DNA of 64,000 bases from Himantopus leucocephalus (taxonomy: Eukaryota > Chordata > Aves > Charadriiformes > Recurvirostridae). How positions within the stretch are numbered: the stretch's first letter is position 1; each line of letters starts with the position of its first letter. Below the pieces are notes generated by a model. It had not been told where the DNA came from and made no database searches. It was given only the letters and a program-made list of their open reading frames with translations. The translations under genes were made by a program, and so were the position numbers. This document shows positions 21,675 through 35,290 of the stretch, piece after piece. The stretch spans positions 40,291,993 to 40,355,992 of the forward strand of contig RSEF01000005.1 of assembly GCA_003993805.1 (NCBI GenBank), given 5' to 3'.

Positions 21675-24600
21675 GCAAGTAAGAACTGCAAAAGTGCTGA
21701 TGTTTTCACCTATTCAAGTCATGTTTTCAAGCTTTTTCTCTGAAATTATGCAGGTTAAAGGGTCTTTTAGAAAGCAGAATTTGATCTTTACATATAGCAA
21801 CATCACTGAAATGTAGCTTTTCCTTTCCCTTGCCCCCCAAATATTTATAAGACTCATGATTTTAAAATGCTGATAACACAGGGAAAGTTTTTGTTGGGGG
21901 GAAAAGAAGTTACGCTGTTTTAGACACTGTCCTTATTGGTATTCTGCTTCTCTTGTAGGACTGAAGGCCTTGCAGAAAGTGACCCTGGATGATAGCATGG
22001 GCTTACAAGTGCTATTACAGTACAGTTAGTACAAGCAGTGCAGTCTTATAGAATGCATCTGTGTGTCATATCTTCAGCGTCATGTCTTCAGTATCATTTC
22101 TTCCCCCTCTTGTCAAGGTAGCACTTGACACAAAACCCATATGTGCTTTCTTCTCATCTAGAACCACTTGTTACAATAGTTTAATGTTAGAATTATTTGT
22201 GCTGTTCAAATTCAATGGGATTCACAGCCTAAAATAAGCTGATTCACAGCACCTGATCACCCTTTATTTATTTGCAGTACCACAAAGCTTCTGTGAGTAC
22301 AAACACAGAATGAAAAGGTGGCCTCTGCCCCAAGAACTTTGCAGTCTGAAATGAAAGAAAGCAGATATATATTCAAGTGGACCAGGGAGCAAGGAAAGAA
22401 TGAGACAACACTGGTGATAATGATGCAGCACACAGACAGCTCACCAGTTGCATGGAGACTAATAGTTTATGGATAACATATCTGCCTTACAACGACCTCT
22501 ACCAATCAAAAGAGCAGACTGGGAACCCATGGTACAACAAGTTTGGAAACTACCACCAGAAGAGAAATATAAGGATGGATACAATTATTTGTTCTGCTTG
22601 GCTACTCAGTACCTGTTTTTCTGACCTCAGCTTTCTCAGCATATCCAGGCGGGACTGAGAATAGTCCCAGGCTGGAACAGAAAAATAAAGTCATCATTTC
22701 CCTGATTCTATTCATACTACAGGGGTTATGAATTCTCCTCCCTTTTTGTTTTCCTGAGTTCAAACTTTACAAGTTTGGGCTGGAGGAAATAGGAGAAGAA
22801 TGGTTTCTAGCGTTATTTCCTGGAGATAAAACTCATATCTAAAATGTGGGAGATGTGAAAATGGTGAACTTTAGAGGCTGATTGATGATCTTAAGCACAG
22901 AGCAGGTTAGGTGTTTTGGACTGGGCCACTGAGTTTCATATTAAATCACATTTAAGGCATATTATTTAGTGCGGTATCAAAGTACAATGCCCTTATCTTC
23001 CTGATCATGCCATCACTATTGAAATGAGAGAAGACTGAGCTGAAAGTAAACCTTTTAAAATGGTACAGCTGAGGCTGGATTCCACAATACACCTCTGAGG
23101 AGTCTGCAAGGCAGGAGGTGCCCAAAAATCCTTCCCCTGTCCTCGCTGAGCCCAACAGAATCTCACCCCGAGCAGCAGAGAGATCCTTCCCAGCCATTCT
23201 CACATCCCCTGCGCAAAGCAGGTTCCCATAAAGGCTTCACTGAGTAAGGTGGTACCTCAATTTTCTAAACAGGAGTGAGTGGAAGATTCACATGTGGATT
23301 TTTGATGGTGAGCCCAAGGCACCCATAATGCAAACTGCAAACCAGAAACAATCTGAAGTGCAACTCCTTTCAGGCAGTGGAATGATACCCTAGTTACTGC
23401 CATCTTTAACAGCACACAAAATGAAAAGCATTTTCCCCTGGAAATAATTGAAAGGCTCAAAAAACCCTGCAATGTCTTTTCAAGCTTGATGAACATTCAC
23501 TATGCACTTCCCTTTAACATGTATTTCCCTTGAAGAACAGATGAAGTTATAAGACAATGATTTAATGCGCTGTACATAATTACATCCAATATCCCTCTAG
23601 GATTGTAGGCTATTTTCATCTTGCTCTGCTTCCTCTATATTTTTACCACAACACAACAGCATTCAGAGCCCCTGTCTACATATTTTCATCAGTCCATTGT
23701 TCATTAAGTAAGTCACAAACATGTAGAGCTTTGATCAGTTCTCAAACAACAACAGGAACATTTCTAGCTAAAATTTTCCCACAAGATTGCCATAACTGCA
23801 TTGACAAACCAGTCAGCTGCACAAACAAGTGAGCAAACTATCATTTTTGCTTTAACAGTCAACCCAATCTGGCCCTGCTTTCATTTTTTTTATTAACTCC
23901 AAAGTTGGCAAAGATGTAGCATTACTGAAATAAAACACAGGTGGACAATTTAAACATGACTGTAAGCATGTCTATACTGCAGTAGATCCTATTTTGTGCA
24001 CCCCGGGAAAAGAACACTTCCTCATATTTATTCCATGTGTTACTACTGACGGTTTAGGACAGAGTGATCACTGCAGCATAGAGTAGATCAGCCACCTTTA
24101 AACTAATTTGTTCAGAGATTAGTAGTAGCTCAACGAAAACTAATCTATCCTGTTTCTCCGACAGATTTTTCAGCTTACACTTACCTATATTCTATCGTTT
24201 CTGTATTAATACAAATAGTGGAGTTAAACAGTTCAAGGCTAGTGATAGGTATACGCTCAATTATTTGTCATAGAATAAATAGTAGGGATAAGACTTTTCT
24301 AATTTAAGTAAAATAGGACTGACTGCAGTATATATGTAGAAACAGCGCAGCTGGACTCTTCATCCAGGTCCCCTCAGGTTTGCTGGGGCAGAGGCTTCCA
24401 ACTTAAAAAAAGAATATAAGATTAATTGATGTGCTTTGCGTTTGTGATAAATCAGTATTTACACGCATGTGGTGAAATAATTTTCTACTTTGTATTTCCA
24501 GGATGGAACAAAGACTATCCTAACAAAATATACGCTAACACATAGCCAGGACAAAACATCACTGGCAAAATGTGGAGCGAGGAAAAGTAAATAAGTCCAT

Positions 24601-27600
24601 TAGTATTACGCCACAGGGAATAAACATTGACACAAGTTTGCAGAAAAAGAAATAGATGCTTGTAATAGTGAAATATAATCACTTCCCTAAGATGACATTC
24701 TTCTTTTGTTTGCAGAAGTCAGGTGGGATTCTCTCTCGTATAAATGAGAACAAATGATTTGATACTGAGCATTTTGTCTCAGTTCCTAATGCATCTCAGG
24801 TGAGCCGCGCTCTTGCCAAATACATAATTTCTCACCACAAAGTTGTGGATATTCTGATTCGCTTGGCTGACGAGCAGTATTCCAGATGAGTATATTCTTA
24901 TGAAGATAGTAGTGTAATACATCATAAGATTACCATTAACATTAGTAGGGTTTATTATTCAGAGAGCAACACTGACCAACAGACCAATGGGGAACACTAT
25001 GTTTTATTTAACTTTAAAACTTGACAAGGAAATGGAATATTTTTCTTCAGGCAGGAAAATTAAAGACTTGTGTAAAATCAGCTGTAAATCTGCTGACTTT
25101 TGTCAATCTTTGGGAAATGTTTTTGGTTATTTCTGACTGTTATGCAACTATATGAAAAGAGGAAAACTCTAAAGTGTTACAGGAGTCCAAATCTAAGCAT
25201 GTGGATATAAAATCATAAAAGATGATGAACATAAGAATCTAGTTTAGAAAGGATACTGTGATTTGAAAATACCAGAACCCTTTTGTGTTTTGACGAATTA
25301 ATTTATGTTAAATGTCCTATGCTGGCCTGCAGGGACTATATGTCAGATTTGATAAAGTGGGCATATTGCTAATTTTGAGCAAAGAGAATGCACACTCATG
25401 AGTTAAATTTCTTTCAACACATATTGAACAGGTACCTTATTATTGGGAGAAAATGTACTGACCTCTCTTTACACTTGATGTAAGATTCCAGATAAGTTTG
25501 GTTAGGTGAAGCCACCCTAATTACAAAAGCTAATTTTAGAATGTGGACATTTTTAATAAGTGAAATAGTAATTAAAATAAAGCAAAAGCAACAATAAGGC
25601 AAAGAATGTAAAAAGGAAGTGAAAAGCTGACCAAGGTGCCTGAGTACAGTGCTATTCAGAAGACAGGCACCTCATAAAACCGCCCTCTGTCTCCCTGCTC
25701 TGCCAGCCCCTACTACTTTTTTGAACTAAAGGTTATTCTGTGTAACCAAAGAGCAATAAAGTGACTAGAAACACTGCTGGTTAACATGTCATAAAATAAA
25801 GAATGCAGAACAAAAGCAACTAAAGGAACTGAAATAATGCTACGGTCTGAGCTGTAAGAAGCTGAATGTTTCAACAGAGCCATCATTTAATACAGTACAG
25901 TCAGAATATAAAAACTTCTGAGTTTCCCCTAAATACTATATTGCAGTCACTGTTAGCTTTCACTTCTTAATTAGACATAAGTAGTATATAACTAACTGAT
26001 GAGGAAAGTAACCCGCAAAAAAACCTAAACCTATTTTCAGTTTTCACAAATCTCTACTGATCTGTCAATGCATCCTTTTGAAGACCTTTCCAGATTTCTA
26101 CGTGCTGCCTTTCAAGTGACAGGTTTTAAGCCCCACATCTCTTGGTAACGCAATGCCATAACTCAGTCTCTGCGCTGCACTATGGTAGCAAGAAGCATTC
26201 ACCAGTAAACACAATATTTTGAGCCCTCACAGGCAATTCCCTTTGGGAGCCTGAGCACATAGTAGCGCAGAAATCAACTTCAAAACAGAGCAGAGCTTTT
26301 GTGTCAAAGGCTATGCAGTACTCACAGAAATGGATTCAAATCAATAGAAAGACACATTCTGCACATTCTATGAGACCTACACGTGGCATCCACCTCACAC
26401 CACTTTATCTCAGTACTGTGTGTTTAAAAATCATCCTACAGACATGGAAAAAGAGAAAACAAACACAGTTAAGGGCAAAATTTAACACCTGTCATTTTCA
26501 TCCAAATAAATTCATCCAAGATTCATTAATTTTAAAAGCAAAACCAGAGTTTCAAGATTGGGAAATATGGATCAAAATCTCCAGTTTTGGAGATCTTATT
26601 CTTCTGCGCAGAGCTTTGCCTTTAGACTTGTGTCAGACATTTCACAGCTCTGTGCTTTCCCCAATGCTACTACTGGGAGCACTTGCATTTTATGACTTTC
26701 TGGCCAACAGATATGTTATCTTCTATTCATTTTAGCAAATTTGTGATATGCATATCATGTTGAAAGACCTGAAGCCCAGGAAAAAATTTCTTTAACATGA
26801 AAATAATATGGACAATTGAAATGTGTTTCTTTTGAAACTTGGAGAATTTACCTTTTAGGACTGCATTAATACTCTGCTCTTAGTTCATTATAAGCTTATA
26901 GAAATGAAGGAAAAATCTCATTTATAAACTTATTGCACAAAATGAAAAGATAGAGGGATGAAGGGGAAAACAAAGATCTGCCATTACTAGTATATCTTGG
27001 TTTATATATGTCCATTTACCTTAACATAGGACAGTCTTCATAAATATTCTCTCACATTTCTAATAGTCAGAGAGGCAAACATGTATTTGTAAAGATCTTT
27101 CATTTAAAAGTATGGTCTATCAAATGGCATGATTGAAGCCCACATACCACAGGGTGTGGTATAACACACAGAGGAGAGCTGGGCCATGCAAAAGCCCATC
27201 AAAAGGTGCTACAACAATAACAAAAATGTATACTCTTCATGCTTTCCTCAAAAAGGACGTGCAGTTTTCTCACTGTATCTTTTCATCTGCTTGACATTTC
27301 TTTACAGTGAATTTGACTATGAAATAGATGCAAGTGGTTACATTAAGTTCTTGTGAGAAATGAAGTCAGAGAAGTTTATTGACATCAGGAATGGCTTCTC
27401 TGAACCCTTTGCTTAAATGTCCTGTCAGACTGTCTGGCTTATCTCAAAATTCTTCACCCTTTTGGAAAAGGTGGGCTTGAAATTTGCCACTGAAATGTTA
27501 TTTGATAAACATTGTTAGTTCTGTGTAGGTCACAACATTTAAAAACAGTGATTTTTATGGAAAGTCCCATGGAAGACTGTGGTGGTTTTTGGTGTTTGGT

Positions 27601-29699
27601 TGCTTGGGGTTTTTTTTGTAATATTAGAATTTTATTTCATATGTCATTTTGGGAGTTATTCTTTTTATACTGTGCTTTATATTCATTTCTCACATGGGCT
27701 TAATGATATCTCTGCTGGATTCTTACAAATATTTTGAGGGCATCTGCTGGTCAGTTCTGCATGAAAAACCTTTTCTGTGAATCAGTGTATACCTTCTGCT
27801 GTTTGTAGCGAATCAATTTGCCTATACAGAAGAGAAAAGCCGGTTACATTTAAGGCCAGAAGCCAATCCAACCACACACACATAAAAAATTCCTAACACT
27901 TCCCTTCCACTGCGCGTGGAGAATAGAGTAGGAATGTACCACAGGATAAAAACCTCTCTCTCATTGATTTGTTGTTACAGTCACAGTTTGATAACTAAAC
28001 AAATAATTCTAACAGTAGAAATTATTGCCTCTGGCTTTATGTGAGATTTGCTTGGATTATTTAATGACTGATAAAGTGCAAGTTCTGCTTTAGGCTTTCC
28101 TGTGACTGCAGTGTTCGTAGTGTCTCTCTCCTGGAGAATCTGTTGTTTCTAATAACATAATCAATCTCATTCTGCGGTGTCCCCAATAGTGGGATGCACA
28201 ATTTCACTCTTCCTCCTGTTCTCAGCAGCTTATTTTCCTGCAGCTTGAGGAATTTTATATTGCTGAGACCTCTACACCTCTGTCCAGAAGTTTGGTTGAA
28301 AGTAGCTGGCAGGTTCAAGCATTGTTGAAGGAGATTGAGAATGACAGATTGGCAGATACTGGGACAGATACAATGCCATCCCATAAACTTAATTTCCCTT
28401 GGAAGTCAAGCTAATGTGGAAGAAAATTTAGATCCACATTCACAGCAACATTTAATATGCAGCTATTCTAGCCCCTGCTATTGTGACTTTGCTTCGCAGG
28501 CCTATTTAATAGGAGCCGTATCTCAAAGGAATGTTTTATATCCTAATTGCTGTGGAGACAGCAGCAATAGGCTTTTATCCAAGAATGGAAGTTCTCACCT
28601 GTAAAATACTTTTTTCCCCATAATGCCTAATTAACAATTAAATAGAAGCTTATCTTTTAAGTTCTCTTTTTTAGGTTATTAATCCTTTCCCACTGTGTAT
28701 TACGCATAAGTTGTATGAAGACAGTCAGTTACTTTTAACTGTCTCCCCACAAAACAGATTTATATCCCAGTTATGGATCTGAGGACTTTGGAGTACAGAA
28801 ATCATACATAATAAGCAAAGATATTACAGACCAGTTCAGCTGGTTAACTGTCCACTTTGCAAATGACCATTTTCTTGTGACAAATTGCAGTCATTACTGC
28901 ATCATATAGAAAATCAGGTTTAGTATATACCTTGGGTGTTATTGATTCAATTCTGTCTTAGTGGTAATAGCAGAATAATATTTTAAGTGTGTTACTTTGA
29001 TTAAGAGTTGATAGGATTCACACTCACTAGAGAAACTTTTTACGTAATACTGTTGAAGCCAAACCTCATAAAAGACTCGAGCACCTTGCTATTAGGGCAG
29101 GTGTTCATGCTTACCCACATGACTCCACCTCTGGACAGGAAGGATGTGTAAGGGAAGGATCATTTCATGCCAACATTTAAGATCATTTCTGCTGGGGCTG
29201 CAGTACTCAGGCTTTCAGTGCTCAGTCCTTCACTGAGAAGCAAAATCCCAGTGTCCAAACACCCTAGCCAATGCCTCATAAGGACAAGCCAAACAAGCAG
29301 CATACTGAGAATGGAGAAGACATACTGCTAGCAAACAGGGAAAGCAAAGAGCAAGGGAAAAAATATCAGCAACCCAGTCCTTTCCAGAGGTTACACTTCT
29401 AAATGAGGGCTGTAGGTAAACACCTCCATCTGTTTAGCATCCCAGTCCTCAGCAGAGACTAGGCACCTAAAAATGTCTTTGAAAGAATTCAGCAGTTCAA
29501 TCTCTCTCACGCTTTTCCTTATAAAGTGCAGACTGAATAGGAGAGGATGGAGAAGGCTAGCTGGATAGTCAGTACTCCTCCTGATAATAAGTCATCTGAA
29601 TTGTAGGTTTTTCTCTACCTGGGGGGATTAAATTTTACATATCCTGGCAACACATCCAAACAAGGCTTAAGATGGGGGAAAAGGCAAGTATTTTATTGC

Positions 29700-29960
29700 C
29701 AACCTGCATGCTTGATTATGTTGTTTTACTGTTGCATTACTGTGTTCGAAAATACAACATATTGCAAGGTAATGCATCCTTGCAAGGATGTAAGGTCTTT
29801 AATGGTTAATTTGCATTCGCTGAACATTTAGTAGTCTGTATTTAATGGCATATTAACTTTATGGGAAGGAAATCCTGTGAACTCTAATAATCAAGAGCAT
29901 CACATCTAAAATCAGAAAACATTAGCATATGATCTGGAGATAAAAATTAATTTTGGAAGC
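29700..29960. promoter_or_regulatory. Possible conserved non-coding element
   Basis: The stretch has tgcat, TAAT/ATTA and ttgcaag words at high density, no open frame and no repeat signature, the texture seen in vertebrate enhancers. It includes a 16-bp palindrome at 29775-29790. The call is a guess from composition. Confidence 0.12.
29775..29790. repeat. 16-bp perfect palindrome
   Basis: The word catccttgcaaggatg equals its own reverse complement. An overlapping inverted pair, ttgcaagg and ccttgcaa, spans 29762-29785. Palindromes of this size can bind dimeric factors but also occur by chance. Confidence 0.85.
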
Positions 29961-32900
29961 TAAATCATCAAAAGTATGTTTCATTTCTCTTAAGAATTGG
30001 TGAGTGCTCACACATAAATTCGTCTCTTATTCCTCCTCCATACATACAAATTTTTTTTTTTTTCCTCTGAGGCTTCATTCCCAATGTGGAGAAGTAAAGA
30101 TTAACGTAACTGTTCACATTCATCATTTGGTTTGGCAGAATTCCAAATAGTGGATTTTGATTTCTAGAACCAGAGCAATTCAAGATTTTTTAGAAGGTTT
30201 TGAATCCATCTTTAGTTAGAAATGAGATCTAATAACAAGATCATTTTCTCCTTTGCACAAGCTCTTCTCAGAGTAGCTTTTCCCTGTCGAAATTCAGCAT
30301 TGATTGGCTTTGGGTGCGCTTCTGAAACCTTCTTGCTCCACAGCTGCATTGTTAGAGCACTTTTATTATTTGCAAATAAGAGTGTTTCCTGCCTTTCCCT
30401 TGCCTGATTGTGAGCTGTTGGTCTAATGCTCACGAAGTTCAATTTGATAATATGGAATGTCCTGGAGTACACACTGCATGAGGATCTGAGGACCACTTTT
30501 CTCTTCTGCATTTCATGAAAAGAGGAAAGCCTTTTTGATTCAAATTACCAGCTAGTCACTATATTCTTTGTTAATACACACTGATACTATTATTGAATAA
30601 ATGACCACTGGACTAAAAAAAAAAAGTATGACTGCTATAAAAGCCTGAATTAAACTAAAAAGCATGAAGACTGATGTCCAAAACTCAGTATATAAAAACA
30701 TTTGCGGTTCCATCCTCTTAGAGTTATTGCTTCTAGTTTCTGCCAGTCAGCAATGCCCTTTCCACGGCCTTTTCTCACGTAAGATATAAGCTATCATGGA
30801 TACATTGTATTTGGGTAAAATATAGTAATAGTATTCCATGGCTTTCTCTATTTTCTTTGCAAATATAATAATATGCAAATATATGTTTCATCTTTGTTTG
30901 CTTAATTTTTTTCCAGTGCTAGGGCTTCTGTTGCTGAGGAAGATACTTATTGCGTAGGTTTTTGTGACAGCAATACAAATAAAAAAAAAATACCAATTAA
31001 CTTCTCCTTGTTCCTACCAAACTACTAGGGATTTCCAAGCCTCTTTGATAGGTTACACAAAATGCCAAAATTTCATTAAGTATCCCTACCTACCCCGATT
31101 ATTAGGGTAAAAAACATTTTGACAGTATGCTGAGAAGAGGGTCCTAAACAGTATGTCTCCCTCAATGAAATCTCATCTCTGCTCCACTCAATATTTCATT
31201 TTTCTTTTTACCTGCATAATTTCTTCTAATTCTTAATTTTCCACCAATTATTCTTTTCCTTTCAGTCTTCCCATCATCCCTCCATTTACATTACTGGGGT
31301 TTTTTGCCTTTAAATCACGCACTAAACTTTAATGATCTTAAATGTTTCCAGATTACTGTCTTTCTGAAATGAATTATCCTGGCACAGTTCACTCTTCACA
31401 AATTCTACTGTGAGAAGAAAGAGCCTCTGTGGACCAGCCTTTAAAGCCAGTTCTAAACCGGTAAAGAGCCTCATAAACTGGTAAAACCTAAAAATATATA
31501 ACCGACCTCCTGCCTGCTTCGAGGAAATATTTTTCAATTAGCAGCAGTGGCTAATGGGTGCTTGGTTTCTTATACGATTCCCTCTATGCCAGTTTTTCAA
31601 AAGGTCAGGCAGGACATAAAACACAAAAAGATTTTGCAAACTTATCTGTATTGTAATAGGTTTACATCAAAGACAGATAACACAACTCGATGTTTGGAGA
31701 GCTCTCTACTCCACAAATGTGCAGGAAGAGTGTGTTGATACCACTTTTGTAGAATGTCAGTCAAGAGTAGGGGAAATCCTTTATGGCTTATCTTCATGCT
31801 ACTTCTCAGTGCACCCATTAACTCAACATAAAAGGCAGTAAGGAAGGAGCCAAAGACAGCAATGCTTGAGAAAATTGTAATAAAGTTAGAAATTGAAGCA
31901 ATTCAAGAGCATCTTTAAGCATTACTGGAAAAAAAGAGATATCATTCTGGATTTCTGAATGTCCCACTTTGTGCCAGTATCAAGTGTATGAGAAAAACTG
32001 TTTGTATAGAGCTAAAAAAAGATCTTTCTGTGAAACTCTTCCCCACATCTTGAAACTTAAAACTGAATAGCCCTATCTCATGGGCTTTGCTTTTCACAGC
32101 TCTCTTTCTCAGTCTGATCAAAATGCCACTTACGATAAACCAGTACCATTCTCTCTGAATTATTTCCTTGGCTTTCTGTCTCTCCCTGCATCAGATTTGT
32201 TTCTTTGTTCTTATCTTCCTCATAGTTCTCACCTTTCCTTATATTTTTGTCCTTTTGTAGTGTTACACAAATATTTACACAATAAGGTAAGAAGATATTT
32301 TGGTAACAGGTGTGACGGATTGTTACAATGGAAACAACAATCAGTAAATGTGTAGAACCACTGATAAAATCTACCAAACAAATGCTATTCTTTAAAAGAA
32401 ATAGGCAACAACACTAATTATCAAACAGAAGAGTTGTAATGGTTTTACCATATTTCTTTTGCTAGTAGGGATTGCAATTCATGAGTAAGAGATAAAATTA
32501 TATGAATGTATCAGACGAAAATACCCAGGACAAGAAAGGAGTCCTGTGAGTCTGAATGTCCAATGATTTCGTAAAAGTTTAAGTAGAGACAGGATCATGT
32601 GAAACACAGGAAAAGGATCAGCTCTAAAACCACAAATTATATGGTAGCTTAAATCCAAGAAAGTGAAAAATCAGTATTGACACTCAATGGATATGATGTT
32701 GCCATCTGTAAAAATAAAAATTCCAACATATGGACTGTTTATCTTCAGCAACATCTGCAAAACACAGACACACATTGCAAATTGTGCGATTGCTGGACAT
32801 GTGACAAGCAGTGAGCTTTAGACTCATTAAACAACTTCTTCAAAGAAAAGCATTTTTATTGTACCAAGAGAAAATTAGATGGAAAGGAACAAGATGAATA

Positions 32901-33443
32901 TATAACAGCCATGAAAATCCAGAAAAGGGATGTAATTAAAAATGAGGAGAAGCAATTAAAACAGGCACAAGAGTTCCTCAGGAAACACAGCCATGTGTTT
33001 TGCTACTTATCTACTCTACATAAATAATTTAGATCACAAACTAAATAATTATCCTATAATATCTTGTTCAAATGCCATCATTAACTAGAAAGCAGAAATA
33101 TGCTGTGTTCTTCTAAAGTTAATGGGTGGATGGCATTTGCAGATAAGCAAAATATATGCTCATCCAGTGAAAATACCAAATTGAATTATGAAATTATTTC
33201 AGTCTAGTCTAACTTCAGAGACAGAAATGTATGGGGATGTCAGAACCTTTAGAATACAATGACTCTTCTGACCAGCAATGCTGATGTTGACTTCCCTCTC
33301 CTCATCGCAACTTTTAGTTCAGCCAACAGACATCAGAAATCAGCAGAGTGATTTTATTAAATGAGACAGTACTTTTGGAGCAGTAGCTAGACCCAAGCTT
33401 CCCCTTCTCTTCTCCCATGTGCATATTGTAACTGGTTACTGTG

Positions 33444-33768
33444 GGCTTTGGAGACCTTATCACTCTCTACAACTACCTGAAAGAAGGTTGTAGCGGGGTG
33501 GGGGTCGGTCTCTTCTCCCAAGTAAGAAGTGATAGGACAAGAGGAAATGGCCTCAAGTTACACCAGGGGAGCTTTAGATTGGATATTAGGAAAAATTGTT
33601 TCACTGAAAGGGTTATCAAACATTGGAACAGGCTGCCCAGGGAAGTGGTTGACTCACCATCCCTGCAGCTATTTAAAAGACGTGCTGAGGGACATGGGGA
33701 CCATGTTAATAGTTGGACTCGGTGATCTTAAAGGTCTCTTCCAACCAGAACGATTCTATGATTCTAAA
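33444..33768 (+). mobile_element. CR1 LINE 3' fragment, second subfamily type
   Basis: The DNA follows a CR1 3' end from the ctacaactacctgaaag block to the terminal cgattctatgattcta. The plus frame carries [21 protein letters not shown] and then [11 protein letters not shown], the ORF2 C-terminal words of a CR1 type different from the DAPSLEAF type at 20571 and 40963. Between the lysine/arginine-rich end and the ttggactcgg block several tens of bases of the usual 3' UTR are missing, so this copy has an internal deletion. It is 5'-truncated and inactive. Confidence 0.93.
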
Positions 33769-33843
33769 CATAGTGGGAAAAGTGATTTGGAGAGGTAAAT
33801 AGTTGGCTTATGAGGCACAATTTAACATAGCAGAAGACTTGCT

Positions 33844-34560
33844 TGCAGGCATTTAACATTTGTCATTGTCTCTCTGAGCTGTCTGACTTTCTCCCAGCAC
33901 TTCCAATCTGTTCCAGTCCTCATCTACTCAATCTCAGCCTTCATTCCTCAGCCTCCCTCAGCTCTTATCCAGCTCATCCCTGTCTCTGCTTTGGCCTCCC
34001 CCCATCTCCTCATCTTACTCTTAGTGTGCTTACCTCCACTATGTAAGCACTATTCTCCACCAGACTCTTTGATCTAAGTCTCTATACAGATATTTTTGTG
34101 NCTATCTAAGCACTATTCTCCACCAGACTCTTTGATCTAAGTCTTTATACAGATATTTTTGGTTTTTCCCACCTCACCCCTACCACTAACTTCTCAAATT
34201 TGTCCTCAGCAGCTGTGCCATTGCTACTGGTGCCTTGTGAGACACAGTCTCCCCTGCCTTGTTTGATTAATTATTCCTGTAGCTACCTGGCTCTAAGCAC
34301 CCCCTACTACCTCCTCTCAGTTATAATCCTCCTTGCTGCTCCATTACTGGCCTCAATTCTTGTTTTTCGTGTCTCAAATCCCTTTCCCCAAGCCTGAAAA
34401 ATCCCACTTTCTCACATTCCCTTTCCTTCCTTTGTCAATTTGGAATGTACCAATAAGGCAGGAGGGACAACTCCGTCCCACCTGCAAAAATGTCTTTCAG
34501 GGTCAGTTGGTTCCTGCAGCCCCTGGTAACATCATCCTCCATCTCATGTCAGCACATGTG
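33844..34560. repeat. Pyrimidine-rich, strand-asymmetric tract
   Basis: The plus strand is strongly enriched in C and T over several hundred bases, with frequent ctcc, tctc and cagcc words and few purine runs. It interrupts AT-rich background and includes a single-N contig join at 34101. It may be a decayed repeat of unknown family; a tract of similar texture lies at 48120-48800. I found no clear base-by-base match between the two by eye. Confidence 0.4.
34039..34163. other. Duplicated contig ends around a single N (34101)
   Basis: About 62 bases before the N (34039-34100) recur after it (34102-34163) with two or three mismatches. One N between near-identical copies is the signature of two overlapping contigs that were not merged. 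The real locus most likely has one copy. Confidence 0.85.
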
Positions 34561-35204
34561 GGCTGAATCACTCAGAGATGGCAAAAGTTTGAGAGCTTCC
34601 AGTGAGGGTGCTGTCTTCAGAAACTATAGACATTAAAATCAATGAATATTGGACATACTGAAATACTAATTTTTTTTAAATGCATATAATGGAGCTGAGA
34701 TGGTTTCTCCCTAAATCTGTGACACAACCTTCCAGACAACCGATGTTCTGGGGACACTAAGGGGGCAGGAAGGTGGTCTGGAAATGTCAGGGAATTGATG
34801 TGACTCTAACAGTTGCTTGTATTTCCTGCTCTCACTGAAAGTGGTGTTCAGCTTAAAACAGGGGGGAAAAAAAAGCTATCATTTTTATATTCACAATGGG
34901 AACAAAAATATGGTTTTGTTATATTTTAGAAATATTTTTCACTGCCATTATTAAAATTGAAGACTGGATGGGAACTTGTTTTTTCCCAGTTTGTAGGGGT
35001 TTTTGCAATATTTATATTTCTCCTGGAGAGAATGCCAAGATAATATAAGAAAGAAGTCTGGTTCTAACATTTCTTTTATCTGGTGTGTCTCAGATTTAGC
35101 ACTAACAGACTAGGAGCACTGTCTCTGTCTGTCAGTGCCAATACAATAACTTCTGTAAGCATTCTGATTTGCTGTTTCCAGAGAAAAGGGTAGCAAAATC
35201 TGTC

Positions 35205-35290
35205 TTCCAGAGGGTGAAACTGAGACAGAGAGGTGATTTTTTGCAAGACTACACCATTCTTCTGTCGTAAAATCAGTGAAGGAATCCATG
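35205..35290 (+). mobile_element. Degraded MIR-like SINE remnant
   Basis: The words agggtgaaactgagacagag, aggtgattttttgcaag and actacacc follow the MIR core order (a gggaaactgaggcacagagagg segment, then a gtgacttgcccaagg segment and a tcacac segment). Divergence is high and both ends are indistinct. Confidence 0.5.

Larger units (their letters stand above)
21067..33443. other. Long AT-rich non-coding stretch
   Basis: More than 12 kb without a recognisable exon, RNA gene or recent transposon. Frames reach only 144 codons (26301-26735, plus) and their translations are low-similarity mixes with no motif I recognise. A lone N is at 21674, and a short palindrome and a possible conserved block are near 29.7-29.95 kb. 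It is consistent with a large intron or gene-poor spacer. Confidence 0.7.

Noticed and set aside
26301..26735. A 144-codon plus frame in AT-rich DNA
   Set aside because: Length is near the chance limit for a window of this size; the residue mix is irregular, no family is recognisable and no promoter or splice sites support it.
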